From NCBI GenBank assembly GCA_036267755.1, contig DATAVK010000121.1:1-45392 (forward strand): 45,392 bases of DNA, given 5' to 3'. How positions within the stretch are numbered: position 1 is the stretch's first letter; the number at the start of each line of letters is the position of its first letter. Positions 31,009-39,171 of the stretch are shown piece after piece. Under the pieces are notes generated by a model. The model was not told where the DNA came from. It ran no database searches and worked only from the letters and a program-made list of their open reading frames with translations. Made by a program: the position numbers and the translations under genes. The DNA is from DATAVK01 sp036267755 (lineage in GTDB: Bacteria; Actinomycetota; Actinomycetes; JAFAQI01).

Positions 31009-31989
31009 TCAGCCGGAGGCCGAGGCGATCTTCATGTCCCGGCGCAGCTCCGGCGGCAGGGCAAACGTCAGCGTCTCGCGGGCCGACTCGACCTCTTCGA
31101 TCTCACCGAACCCACGCTCGGCCAGCCAGCCCAGGACCTCCCGGACCAGCGACTCAGGCACCGACGCCCCGCTGGTCACGCCGATCGTGCTGACGCCGTC
31201 CAACCAGTTGGGATCGATGTGGCTCACGTCGTCGACGAGGTACGCCGCGACGGCGCCGCAGTCGAGCGCCACCTCGACCAGCCGGACGGAGTTGGAGGAG
31301 TTCGTCGAGCCGACGACGATGACAAGGTCCGAGGCGGCCGCGATCTCCTTGACAGCCACCTGACGGTTCTGGGTGGCGTAGCAGATGTCGTCGCTCGGCG
31401 GATCCATGAGCAGCGGGAACTTCCTGCGCAGCGCGGCCACGGTCGCCAGCGTCTCGTCCATGGACAGCGTGGTCTGCGACAACCAAGCGACCTTCGCCGG
31501 GTCGCGCACCTCGATATCCGCGACCGCGTCGGGTCCCTCGACCAGATGGACCCGCTCGGGGGCCTCACCGGTCGTACCGACGACCTCTTCGTGGCCCTCG
31601 TGGCCGATCAGCAGGATGTCGATGTCCTCGCGGGCGAAGCGACGCGCCTCGATATGGACCTTGGTGACCAGCGGGCAGGTCGCGTCGATCGTGCGGAGCT
31701 GTCGCTCGGCGGCCTCGGCGTGCACCGACGGCGCGACTCCGTGCGCCGAGAACACCACGACGGCGTTCTCGGGCACCTCGTCGGTCTCCTCGACGAAGAT
31801 CGCGCCTTTGGCTTCGAGCTCCGCGACGACGTGGGAGTTGTGGACGATCTGCTTGCGCACATAGACCGGAGCGCCGTAGAGGTCGAGCGCGTGTTCCACG
31901 GTGTCGACAGCGCGGTCGACCCCGGCGCAGTAGCCCCGTGGCTTGGCCAGCAGGACCTTTCGCGCGGTCGGTACAGCGGGTGCCGTCAT
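31009..31989 (-). CDS. ispH: 4-hydroxy-3-methylbut-2-enyl diphosphate reductase
   Basis: Last enzyme of the MEP isoprenoid pathway, giving IPP and DMAPP. 326 residues. The three cluster cysteines are C21 (PRGYCAGVDRAV), C105 (DATCPLVTKVH) and C203 (DICYATQNRQ). Substrate-binding histidines (QIVHNSHVV, FSAHGV) and the S-T-N-S-S-N-S segment are present. ATG 31989 has TACCAT 6 nt upstream, so probably leaderless. A 21-bp palindrome covers the expected -35 area. Divergent from the Rv1109c-like gene, as in M. tuberculosis (Rv1110/Rv1109c). Confidence 0.96.
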   Translation of the reverse strand: MTAPAVPTARKVLLAKPRGYCAGVDRAVDTVEHALDLYGAPVYVRKQIVHNSHVVAELEAKGAIFVEETDEVPENAVVVFSAHGVAPSVHAEAAERQLRTIDATCPLVTKVHIEARRFAREDIDILLIGHEGHEEVVGTTGEAPERVHLVEGPDAVADIEVRDPAKVAWLSQTTLSMDETLATVAALRRKFPLLMDPPSDDICYATQNRQVAVKEIAAASDLVIVVGSTNSSNSVRLVEVALDCGAVAAYLVDDVSHIDPNWLDGVSTIGVTSGASVPESLVREVLGWLAERGFGEIEEVESARETLTFALPPELRRDMKIASASG

Positions 31990-31995
31990 GACCCC

Positions 31996-32001
31996 ATGGT
32001 A
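31996..32001 (-). promoter_or_regulatory. TACCAT -10 box, leaderless ispH promoter
   Basis: TACCAT (32001 to 31996 on the minus strand), spacer GGGGTC, then ATG 31989. The spacer and start (GGGGTCATGA) are identical to those of dapE. Confidence 0.65.
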
Positions 32002-32018
32002 GGTCGGGCATTGTTAAC

Positions 32019-32039
32019 GCATGCCCGCAGCGGGCATGC
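32019..32039. promoter_or_regulatory. 21-bp perfect palindrome, candidate operator for ispH
   Basis: GCATGCCCGC, one central A, GCGGGCATGC: 10-bp arms without mismatch. If ispH transcription starts at its ATG (31989), the element covers about -30 to -50, across the -35 region. A one-base loop cannot form an RNA hairpin easily, so a dimeric DNA-binding protein site is more likely than a terminator. Confidence 0.6.
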
Positions 32040-32079
32040 ACCGCTCGCGACCCCACCGCTCGACGAGAGGCCCGGCCCG

Positions 32080-32733
32080 ATGAATCCGCACGACGACAAT
32101 CCGGCAGCGAAGGCAACCGCGCTGGTGGGTGCCGTGACGCAGCAGGCGCTGTCGACCGCCGGCAAGCTCGCGTTCGCCGGTGTCACGACCAGCCTGCAGG
32201 TCCTCGGACACGCGAACTCGCTGCGCAAGCGGATCCGTCGTACCGGGGACACCGCGCTGCAGCTCGCTGCGATCACTCCGCTGGGCCGGTTGCTCCCGGA
32301 ACCGAGGTACGACGACGGGGCCGAGCTTGAGGGTCATCGGATCGCGCACCCGCCGGCCGAGCCGCGGGTGGCACCCCCCGCCAGGCCGCCGATGCATGTG
32401 ACTCCGGTTGCCGAGCCGCCGGCTCCCGACGTGCCGGAGGCCGCCAAGGAGGCCGGTGCGCCCGGTGCCGCGACAGCCGAGGCGGATGCCGCCGTTGCTG
32501 CGGTCGAAGCGGCTGAGGACCTGCCGTCGGAGCCGACACGGGACGAGCTGCCGATCGCTGACTTCGACGGCATCACGGTGCCATCGCTGCGCAGCCGGCT
32601 CCGCCGGCTGTCGGTGGCCGACCTCGCGGTGCTGCGGGAGTACGAGCAGGCGCACGCCCACCGGTTGCCCGTCCTGACGATGCTCGACAACCGGATCGCC
32701 AAGCTCGCCGCCGAGCAGGGTCCGGCCACCTAG
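32080..32733 (+). CDS. Lipid-droplet-associated protein, Rv1109c-like
   Basis: 217 residues. N-terminus (ALVGAVTQQALSTAGKLAFAGVTTSLQVLGHANSL) is an amphipathic Ala/Thr-rich helix; the middle is a Pro/Ala-rich linker of low complexity (about 90-155); the C-terminal 60 residues (PIADFDGITVPSLRSRLRRLS to TMLDNRIAKLAAE) are the conserved domain of the Rv1109c family, reported to associate with lipid droplets in mycobacteria. ATG 32080 has GAGAGG about 9 nt upstream. Position between ispH and xseA is the conserved one. Its TAG stop forms part of the xseA -10 box. Confidence 0.8.
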   Translation: MNPHDDNPAAKATALVGAVTQQALSTAGKLAFAGVTTSLQVLGHANSLRKRIRRTGDTALQLAAITPLGRLLPEPRYDDGAELEGHRIAHPPAEPRVAPPARPPMHVTPVAEPPAPDVPEAAKEAGAPGAATAEADAAVAAVEAAEDLPSEPTRDELPIADFDGITVPSLRSRLRRLSVADLAVLREYEQAHAHRLPVLTMLDNRIAKLAAEQGPAT

Positions 32734-32736
32734 TCT
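32731..32736 (+). promoter_or_regulatory. TAGTCT -10 box overlapping the upstream stop codon, leaderless xseA
   Basis: TAGTCT starts with the TAG stop of the Rv1109c-like gene (32731-32733), then six bases (GGCCCG) to GTG 32743. There is no Shine-Dalgarno before this GTG. Confidence 0.6.
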
Positions 32737-32742
32737 GGCCCG

Positions 32743-33957
32743 GTGCCTCTCGCGTCCAGCCCCGAGCAGCCGCTGCCGGTCCGCACGGTGTCCCGTTCGA
32801 TCGGGGAGTGGATCGGGCGGCTCGGCCGGGTCTGGGTCGAGGGGCAGGTGACGCAGGTCACCCGCCGTCCGGGCCAGCAGACCTGCTTCATCGTGTTGCG
32901 CGACACCGCCGCCGAGATGTCGCTGCCAGTGAGCTGCAAGCGGTCGCTGCTCGATTCGCTCACCCCGCCCCTCGGCGAAGGCGCGCGGATCGTCGTATGG
33001 GCCCAGCCGCAGTTCTACGCGGTCCGCGGCTCACTGAGCCTGACCGCGCACGAGATCCGGCCGGTCGGCGTGGGAGCGCTGCTCGCCCGGATCGAAGCGC
33101 TGCGGTCGGTGCTCGCGGCGGAGGGCCTGTTCGCGGCCGAGCGCAAGCGCCCGTTGCCGTTCTTGCCGCGGACCGTCGGGCTGGTGACCGGCCGCGCCAG
33201 TGCCGCGGAGCGCGACGTGGTCGACAACGCCCGCCGCCGCTGGCCCGCCGTCGAGGTGCGGGTCGAGCCGGTCGCGGTCCAAGGTCCGTACGCCGTCACC
33301 GAGATCGTCGCCGCGCTGCAGCGGCTGGATGCGGATCCCCAGGTCGACGTCATCGTGCTGGCCAGGGGCGGCGGCTCGATGGAGGACCTGCTGCCGTTCA
33401 GCGACGAGTCACTGGTTCGAGCGGTGGTCGCGAGCCGCACCCCTGTCGTCAGTGCCGTCGGCCACGAGACCGACGTCCCGTTGGTGGACCACGCCGCCGA
33501 CGTCCGCGCCTCGACCCCGACGGACGCCGCGAAGCTCGTCGTCCCAGACGTCGCCGAGGAGAGCGCCCGCGTGAGGATGCTGCGCGACCGCGCCCGCCGG
33601 CACATGGCGGGACGCGTCGAGAACGAGCAGCACCGGCTCGACGGCCTGCGCAGCCGACCGGCCCTCGCCGACCCGGACGGGATGCTCGAGAGCTGGAGTA
33701 GCGGGATCGCCGCCACCCGGGAGCGCGGCCGGCGCGCCGCCCTGGCGTGTGTCGCGCAGGCGGATACCGCGATCGCTCGGCTCTCCGCCCGGGTGACGGC
33801 ACTGTCTCCGCAGGCCACCCTGGATCGCGGGTACGCCGTTGTGCAGCGCGATGACGGCAGCGTCGTCCGGGACGCGGCCGACGTCACCGTCGGGGAGCAG
33901 CTGCTCGGTCGGTTCGCGACGGGGCGGCTTCCGCTCGTGGTTGCGGAGGGAGCCTGA
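32743..33957 (+). CDS. xseA: Exodeoxyribonuclease VII large subunit
   Basis: 404 residues. N-terminal OB fold (GRVWVEGQVTQVTRRPGQQTCFIVLRDTAAEMSLPV), then the catalytic core with LPRTVGLVTGRASAAERDVVDNARRRWPAVEVRV, VIVLARGGGSMEDLLPFSDE, VVSAVGHETDVPLVDHAADVRASTPTDAAKLV, and a coiled-coil region before the C-terminal DRGYAVVQRDDGSVVRDAADV. Degrades single-stranded DNA together with XseB. Stop overlaps the xseB start by one base (TGATG). Confidence 0.96.
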   Translation: MPLASSPEQPLPVRTVSRSIGEWIGRLGRVWVEGQVTQVTRRPGQQTCFIVLRDTAAEMSLPVSCKRSLLDSLTPPLGEGARIVVWAQPQFYAVRGSLSLTAHEIRPVGVGALLARIEALRSVLAAEGLFAAERKRPLPFLPRTVGLVTGRASAAERDVVDNARRRWPAVEVRVEPVAVQGPYAVTEIVAALQRLDADPQVDVIVLARGGGSMEDLLPFSDESLVRAVVASRTPVVSAVGHETDVPLVDHAADVRASTPTDAAKLVVPDVAEESARVRMLRDRARRHMAGRVENEQHRLDGLRSRPALADPDGMLESWSSGIAATRERGRRAALACVAQADTAIARLSARVTALSPQATLDRGYAVVQRDDGSVVRDAADVTVGEQLLGRFATGRLPLVVAEGA

Positions 33958-34202
33958 TGGCCGGCAAGACCACCGAGCCGGAGCGGCCCGGCTACGAGCA
34001 GGCGCGCGACGAGCTCACCGACGTGGTCCGCCGACTGGAAGCGGGCGGCGCGACCCTCGAGGAGTCGCTCGCCCTGTGGGAGCGGGGTGAAGTCCTGGCC
34101 ACCATCTGCCAGGAGTGGCTCGACGGCGCACGTGCCCGACTGGAAGCCGCCCGCCAGGAGCAGCCGAGCGGGTTGGAGAGCTCCGAGCCGGAGGGCTCCT
34201 AG
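33957..34202 (+). CDS. xseB: Exodeoxyribonuclease VII small subunit
   Basis: 81 residues, typical. YEQARDELTDVVRRLEAGGATLEESLALWERGEVLATICQEWLDGARARLEAA is the family helix pair. ATG 33957 overlaps the xseA stop by one base. The stop TAG (34200-34202) and that of the convergent DUF4245 gene share the sequence CTAG. Confidence 0.95.
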   Translation: MAGKTTEPERPGYEQARDELTDVVRRLEAGGATLEESLALWERGEVLATICQEWLDGARARLEAARQEQPSGLESSEPEGS

Positions 34203-34765
34203 CCGGTCCCGGCGTCGGGCTGCAGGCTCCCCGCCAGCGCCACGAGCGACGACTGCGACGCGCTCCCGGTGACGACGACCGTCAGCGGGCCGGAGCGATG
34301 CACCAGCGCGACCTCGCCCCGCGAGGAGGCACGCCGTTGCCAACGGGCGCCGTCGACCATGACCGACCCGTGCCCGGTCGTCCCGGCCGGGCCGAGCACG
34401 CTGCTCACCAGAGCAGTGGACGGACCGACCGCCTCGTCCAGGCCGGCGTAGCTCGAGCCGGGCGCGGCAAAGCCGACGTGCATGTGCTCGTCCGCGCGGG
34501 TGCCGGTCAGCGTCCCGGCCGTGGCGCGCCAGCCGGACGGCAACCCGCTGGGGACCAGCGGCTCGACACCGCTGACCTGATGGAATCCCTCGGAAACGTC
34601 GGAGTAGTCGAACGCCGGGAACTTGTCCTTCGCGGACGGGTGCAGCAACGAGGGGACGAACAGCAAGGTCACCCCGACCACGACCACCATCAGGCCAAAC
34701 GACCGCAGCATGTCGAAGACGGTTTGCCGGGCGCGTCGGGGACGCGCGACCTCAGTGACCGTCAC
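34199..34765 (-). CDS. DUF4245-family membrane-anchored protein
   Basis: 188 residues. Basic N-terminus, one membrane helix (FGLMVVVVGVTLLFVPSLL), then an extracytoplasmic beta-rich domain (GWRATAGTLTGT, EHMHVGFAAPGSSYAGLDEA, LVHRSGPLTVVVTGSAS). Matches DUF4245 proteins next to glpX in actinobacteria (Rv1100-like). GTG 34765 lies inside the aminotransferase 3' end (14-bp overlap), so the two are coupled. Function unknown. Confidence 0.82.
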   Translation of the reverse strand: MTVTEVARPRRARQTVFDMLRSFGLMVVVVGVTLLFVPSLLHPSAKDKFPAFDYSDVSEGFHQVSGVEPLVPSGLPSGWRATAGTLTGTRADEHMHVGFAAPGSSYAGLDEAVGPSTALVSSVLGPAGTTGHGSVMVDGARWQRRASSRGEVALVHRSGPLTVVVTGSASQSSLVALAGSLQPDAGTG

Positions 34766-35930
34766 GGATCCTGCTCATCTCCTCGAGGACCGCGTGGCAC
34801 TCCTCCTCGGTCGAGAAGAAGTGCGGGCCGATCCGGATCCCGCTACCGGGCCGGTGGTCGACGCCGTACCCGCGTGCGATCAACTCGTCGTGCACTCGCT
34901 GCGAGTCGCCGGGGTCGACCGTGACGTGACCCCCGCGCCGCTGCGCGTCGTGCGGCGAGACGACGGTGAAGCCGCGGTCGAGCGCATCCTCGACGATGAG
35001 CTGGGTGAGCCCCATCGAGCGTTCCCGGATCCGGTCGATCCCGACGTCGACGACCGCCTGATAACCCGGGATGGCGGCATACGCGGCCGGGGTGTTGGGC
35101 GTGCCGCCGGTGAAGCGAGCGACGCCAGGGGCGTACTCGATCTCGTCCCAGACGAAGTCGAACGGCCGCTCGTGGGAGATCCACCCGACGGCCGAAGGGC
35201 GCAGTGTCTCGGCGAGATCCGGACGGATCGACAGCCAGCCGTTGCCGGGGCCGCCGCACAGGTACTTCACCGAACCGCCGAGGCATACGTCGATGCCGCG
35301 GGCTGACATCTCCACGGGGTAGATGCCGGCGGCCTGGTACGCGTCCAGCACCAGCACCGCGCCGTGCTGCCGGGCGGCGGCCTGGACCGGATCGACGTCG
35401 AGCACGGCGGAGGTCCGGAACTGGACCAGGCTCACCGAGACCACGGCAGTCTTATCGTCGACGGCATCCGCGACCCGCTGCGCGTCAATGGTCACACCGT
35501 CGGGCTCGAACGGGACCACGACCAGCTCTCCGCCCTGGCGCCGGCAGTGCTCAGTCCAGAAGTAGTGGCTGCCTGGCCAGTCGGCCGCGGTGGTGACGAC
35601 TCGGTTCCGGGCTGGGTGGAAGTCCATGGCGGACGCGACCGCAACCAGCGCGTCGGCGACGCTCGCTCGCAGCACGGTCGTCCCTGGCACAGCGCCGATC
35701 GCCTGCCCGACGAGATCCGCCACGTCTGTCATCTTTGGGAACCAAGTGGCCCACGCGCCGGCGCCTTGGGTGGCCCACTCGTCCGCGAACTGCACCAGCC
35801 GGTCGCGGGTCTCCCGGTGCATCGCGCCGAGCGAGTTGTTCACGAGGTACGCCGTAGAGCGCTCGAGGATCGGGTAGTCGACACGGCGCGCCAACAGGTC
35901 GGCGTGTGGCACGGCGGCGACGGTGGTCAT
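34752..35930 (-). CDS. Class V aminotransferase, kynureninase-like
   Basis: 392 residues. PLP enzyme: Schiff-base lysine K222 in CLGGSVKYLCGGPGNGWL, cofactor Asp D196 in LDAYQAAGIYPVE, and GGTPNTPAAYAAIPGYQAV near the C-terminal domain. The S-V-K-Y-L-C-G-G-P-G sequence is close to kynureninase (S-Y-K-Y-L-x-x-G-P-G). No other tryptophan-catabolic gene is adjacent, so substrate is unproven; a desulfurase-like role is less likely because no active-site loop Cys stands out. ATG 35930 (MTTVAAVPHADLL) has GGAG close upstream. Confidence 0.85.
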   Translation of the reverse strand: MTTVAAVPHADLLARRVDYPILERSTAYLVNNSLGAMHRETRDRLVQFADEWATQGAGAWATWFPKMTDVADLVGQAIGAVPGTTVLRASVADALVAVASAMDFHPARNRVVTTAADWPGSHYFWTEHCRRQGGELVVVPFEPDGVTIDAQRVADAVDDKTAVVSVSLVQFRTSAVLDVDPVQAAARQHGAVLVLDAYQAAGIYPVEMSARGIDVCLGGSVKYLCGGPGNGWLSIRPDLAETLRPSAVGWISHERPFDFVWDEIEYAPGVARFTGGTPNTPAAYAAIPGYQAVVDVGIDRIRERSMGLTQLIVEDALDRGFTVVSPHDAQRRGGHVTVDPGDSQRVHDELIARGYGVDHRPGSGIRIGPHFFSTEEECHAVLEEMSRIRDGH

Positions 35931-35986
35931 GACTCCAGCCTGCCACGTCCGATTCCCGCCAGATACCTCCGCACCAGACCCGCACA

Positions 35987-37417
35987 ATGGATCACATGCA
36001 CGAGGACCACGACCGCCGCTACCGAGCCGTCTCCAGCCGGGACTCCCGGTTCGACGGCCGGTTCGTGACGGCCGTGACGACGACCGGCATCTACTGCCGG
36101 CCGTCGTGCCCCGCGCAGACCCCGAAGCGCGAGAACGTGCGCTTCTATCCGGGCGCGACCGCGGCGGTCGCCGCCGGGTTCCGGGCCTGTCGTCGCTGCC
36201 GCCCCGAGGCCGCCCCGGGATCTCGGGAGTGGGACGCCCGGGCCGACCTCGCGGCGCGGGCGCTGCGCGCCATCGCCGCCGGAGCGGTGGACACCGAGGG
36301 CGGTGTCCCAGCGCTCGCCGAGTCGCTGCATGTCAGCGAGCGTCACCTGCACCGGGTGCTGGTGGCGGAGGTGGGGGCCGGACCGCTGGCCCTGGCCCGC
36401 ACCCGTCGCGCCCAGACCGCGCGACTGCTGCTGGACGCCACCGATCTCCCGATGTCCCAGGTCGCGTTCGCGGCCGGGTTCTCGAGCATCCGTCAGTTCA
36501 ACGACACCATCCGCGAGCACTTCGGTGCGGCACCGCGAGCACTACGCCGCCATCCTCGCCGCGACGTGGCCGGCACCGGGGAGCTGACCCTGCGACTCGC
36601 CCACCGATCGCCGTACGCCGCTGACGAACTGCTCGCCTGGCAGCAGCTGCACCTGGTGGCCGGCGTCGAGGAGATCGTCGACGGCACGTATCGGCGGGTG
36701 CTGCCCTCCGGAGCCGTGGTGTCACTCACCTCGGGCGCGCTGGCAACGTCCCTGGCGATCCGGGTCGACGACATCCGGACGCTGACCGACACGGTGACCC
36801 GCTGCCGCCGGCTGCTGGACGCGGACGCCGACCCGCTCGCGGTCGACACCGCCCTCTCCGAGGACCCCACGCTGGCCCCGCTGGTGGCGGCCCGACCTGG
36901 GCTCCGAGTGCCCGGCGCGGTCGACGGGTTCGAGCTGGCCGTGCGCACCGTGCTCGCGCAGCAGGTATCGCTGCGAGCCGCGCACACGTTCGCTGCCCGG
37001 CTCGTCGAGGGCTACGGGAAGCCGCTGGACTCCCCCGACGGCACCCTGACCGCGCGGTTCCCGACGGCTGAGACGTTGGCCGATGCCAGCTATGACGGGA
37101 TCGGCCTCACCGGCTCGCGGATCCGCACCGTGCGGGCGCTTGCGAGCGCGCACGCCGCCGGCGAGCTGGCGCTCGACGGCACCGCCGATCGTGAGGACGT
37201 CCGCGCCCGGTTGTTGGCCCTGTCGGGTCTCGGGCCGTGGACGGTGGAGTACGTCGCGATGCGGGCGCTGAGCGATCCGGACGCCTTCCCTGGTAGCGAC
37301 CTGGTGCTGCGGCGCCGGACTGCCGGTCTCGATACCGACCGTTGGCGGCCTTGGCGGGCCTACGCGGCGATGCACCTGTGGATGGATCACCTGATGACGA
37401 TGGGAGCACTGACATGA
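35987..37417 (+). CDS. Ada-type regulatory domain fused to AlkA 3-methyladenine DNA glycosylase
   Basis: 476 residues. Residues about 10-80 are the Ada zinc domain with cysteines 37, 41, 68 and 71 (GIYCRPSCPA, RACRRCRPE), where the first is the methyl-phosphotriester acceptor. Residues about 88-190 are an AraC-type helix-turn-helix (LAESLHVSERHLHRVLVAE, MSQVAFAAGFSSIRQFND). Residues 195-475 are AlkA: N-terminal fold, then HhH-GPD with LSGLGPWTVEYVAMRAL and the catalytic Asp in FPGSDLVLRR. It lacks the Ada C-terminal methyltransferase, which is supplied by the overlapping ogt gene. ATG 35996 is an alternative start. Likely autoregulated adaptive response to alkylation. Confidence 0.93.
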   Translation: MDHMHEDHDRRYRAVSSRDSRFDGRFVTAVTTTGIYCRPSCPAQTPKRENVRFYPGATAAVAAGFRACRRCRPEAAPGSREWDARADLAARALRAIAAGAVDTEGGVPALAESLHVSERHLHRVLVAEVGAGPLALARTRRAQTARLLLDATDLPMSQVAFAAGFSSIRQFNDTIREHFGAAPRALRRHPRRDVAGTGELTLRLAHRSPYAADELLAWQQLHLVAGVEEIVDGTYRRVLPSGAVVSLTSGALATSLAIRVDDIRTLTDTVTRCRRLLDADADPLAVDTALSEDPTLAPLVAARPGLRVPGAVDGFELAVRTVLAQQVSLRAAHTFAARLVEGYGKPLDSPDGTLTARFPTAETLADASYDGIGLTGSRIRTVRALASAHAAGELALDGTADREDVRARLLALSGLGPWTVEYVAMRALSDPDAFPGSDLVLRRRTAGLDTDRWRPWRAYAAMHLWMDHLMTMGALT

Positions 37418-37899
37418 CGATCAACGCGACGACACTGCAGACACCGATAGGCGAGCTGGCGCTGCTGGCCCGAGACGGGACGCTGGTGGCGGCCGGCTTC
37501 GCCGACGTCCACACGATGCACGTGAGAATCGGCGACGAGCCGCTGCGGGTGCACGGCGACCTGGGTGAGCTGTCCCGGGCGGTTTCGGCGTACTTCGAGG
37601 GCGACCTGACGGCCCTGGACGAGCTCCCGGTCGTGCAGCAGGGCGGGGCGTTCCGGCAGGCCGCGTGGACCGCGATGCGCCGAGTGCCGGCTGGGGAGAC
37701 GATCAGCTACACCAAGCTGGCCGCCGAGGCCGGGAACCCGAAGGCGGTGCGGGCAGCCGCGAGCGCCTGCGCGCAGAACCTGATCGCCCCCATCGTGCCG
37801 TGCCATCGCGTGCTGCGCAGCGACGGCAGCCTGGGCGGCTACTACTACGGGCTGCCGGTCAAGGAGTGGCTGATCGCCCACGAACTGCGTCACCGCTGA
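37414..37899 (+). CDS. ogt: Methylated-DNA--[protein]-cysteine S-methyltransferase
   Basis: 161 residues. Suicide repair enzyme for O6-alkylguanine. Active site PCHRVL with C130, preceded by ASACAQNLIAPIV and the helix-turn-helix segment VPAGETISYTKLAAEAGNP; YYYGLPVKEWLIAHE is the usual ending. ATG 37414 overlaps the Ada/AlkA stop by 4 nt (ATGA), so the two are coupled and together replace the full-length Ada protein. Confidence 0.95.
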   Translation: MTINATTLQTPIGELALLARDGTLVAAGFADVHTMHVRIGDEPLRVHGDLGELSRAVSAYFEGDLTALDELPVVQQGGAFRQAAWTAMRRVPAGETISYTKLAAEAGNPKAVRAAASACAQNLIAPIVPCHRVLRSDGSLGGYYYGLPVKEWLIAHELRHR

Positions 37900-37918
37900 C
37901 CTGTGACAGGCTCGGCCC

Positions 37919-38524
37919 ATGGAGTTCCGCGAGGTCATCGCCCACCGCCGGATGGTGCGGCACTACCTCGACGAGCCGGTGGACGAGGCGGTGCTCGAGC
38001 GGGTGCTCGCCGCGGGACTCCGCGCGCCATCGGCGGGATTCAGCCAGGGCTACGCCTTGCTGGTCCTCGACCAGCCGGAGCAGCGGGAACGCTTCTGGAC
38101 CTCGACCGCGGTCGACCAGGACACCGCCAGCTGGCCGGCGGAGACCCGCGACGGCGTGATGCGTGCACCGGTCCTCGTGGTGACGCTGTCCCACAAGGAC
38201 GCCTACCTCGACCGGTATGCCCGTGAGGACAAGGGGTGGACCGATCGCGACGAGGCCCGCTGGCCGGTGCCCTACTGGCACGTCGACACCGGCATGGTGG
38301 GCCTGCTCATGCTGCTGGCGGCCGTGGACGAGGGGCTCGGTGCCCTGTTCATGGGCATCCAGCCCTCGGCCATCCCCGCGTTCCGGGCTGAGTTCGGCGT
38401 ACCTGACGATCATGACGTCGTCGGGGTGGTCGTGCTCGGCCACCCGGACCCGGCCGCGCCGCGTCGGGACCTACGCGCCCGTCGCCGCGAGAACGACCAG
38501 GTCATCCACCGCGGCGGTTGGTGA
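37919..38524 (+). CDS. Nitroreductase-family FMN oxidoreductase
   Basis: 201 residues. Starts with MEFREVIAHRRMVRHYLDEPV, the classic nitroreductase N-terminus with the R-R-M-V-R FMN-phosphate arginines; ARLRAPSAGFSQGYALLVLD-type segment follows (APSAGFSQGY), then the dimer helix WHVDTGMVGLLMLLAAVDEGLGALFMG and the late VVGVVVLGHPDP. An acidic/aromatic insert around 100-120 (REDKGWTDRDEARWPVPYW) resembles the F420 or coenzyme-dependent actinobacterial subgroup. Follows ogt by 19 nt; CAGGCT lies 6 nt before the ATG, a one-base variant of the leaderless box. Confidence 0.87.
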   Translation: MEFREVIAHRRMVRHYLDEPVDEAVLERVLAAGLRAPSAGFSQGYALLVLDQPEQRERFWTSTAVDQDTASWPAETRDGVMRAPVLVVTLSHKDAYLDRYAREDKGWTDRDEARWPVPYWHVDTGMVGLLMLLAAVDEGLGALFMGIQPSAIPAFRAEFGVPDDHDVVGVVVLGHPDPAAPRRDLRARRRENDQVIHRGGW

Positions 38525-38530
38525 CGCGGC

Positions 38531-39130
38531 TCAGGTGTAGCCGATCCGTCCCAGCAGCTCGACGAACTCCTCGCCCAGCCGGGTCGCCTGCTCCTCGGTC
38601 TCCTGGAGCGCGACCTCCCGGCCGGCCTGCGCCACGACCGTCGTCAGCAAGATGACGAGGGTCTCGCCCAGCGGCTGGTCCTCGGCGTGGAGCAGGGTCT
38701 CGTTGACCTGGATCCAGTCGCGGAACCGCCGCCGGGCGATCAGCTCGAACCCAGGCGGGCCACCGCCGTCCAGGAACACGCGGGCGACGTCACGATTCTC
38801 CCAGCATCCCCTCAGGTACTCGGTGGCACCCACGAGGAACAACCGCAGCGGGTCGAGCAGCCCCTGGCTGCGGGCGGAGCGCACCGCGTCGGCGGTTCGC
38901 GCCTCCTGACGGCCCTGGAAGTCCTCGAAGAGCGCGAGGTAAAGGTCGGCCTTGCCGCCGAAGTGGTGGTAGAGACTGCCGACGCTGGCGCCGGCCCGGG
39001 CGACGACATCGGCGATGTTCGCGTCGGCGAAACCGCTGGACGCGAAGGTCTCCCGCGCCGCCGCCAGGAGGGTCGCACGGGTCTCCTGGGCGCGGCCGCC
39101 ACCGCGTTCACGCGACGTCGACTCGGACAT
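38531..39130 (-). CDS. TetR-family transcriptional regulator
   Basis: 199 residues. Helix-turn-helix at about 17-62: TRATLLAAARETFASSGFADANIADVVARAGASVGSLYHHFGGKADLY, with the S-L-Y-H-H-F recognition signature. The C-terminal helical ligand domain is not assignable. ATG 39130 has a GAGGAG 6-7 nt upstream. It faces glpX across 41 bp, and ends 6 nt from the convergent nitroreductase stop. I see no good palindrome in the 41-bp gap, so its target is uncertain. Confidence 0.92.
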   Translation of the reverse strand: MSESTSRERGGGRAQETRATLLAAARETFASSGFADANIADVVARAGASVGSLYHHFGGKADLYLALFEDFQGRQEARTADAVRSARSQGLLDPLRLFLVGATEYLRGCWENRDVARVFLDGGGPPGFELIARRRFRDWIQVNETLLHAEDQPLGETLVILLTTVVAQAGREVALQETEEQATRLGEEFVELLGRIGYT

Positions 39131-39171
39131 CCTCGACTCCTCCGACGAGAGACTGTGCGACGCAGGATGAC

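Noticed and set aside
38405..38430. GATCATGACGTCGTCGGG resembling an arm of the 28919 inverted repeat
   Set aside because: It lies in the nitroreductase coding frame (D-D-H-D-V-V), has no partner arm, and the match is only about 11 contiguous bases.
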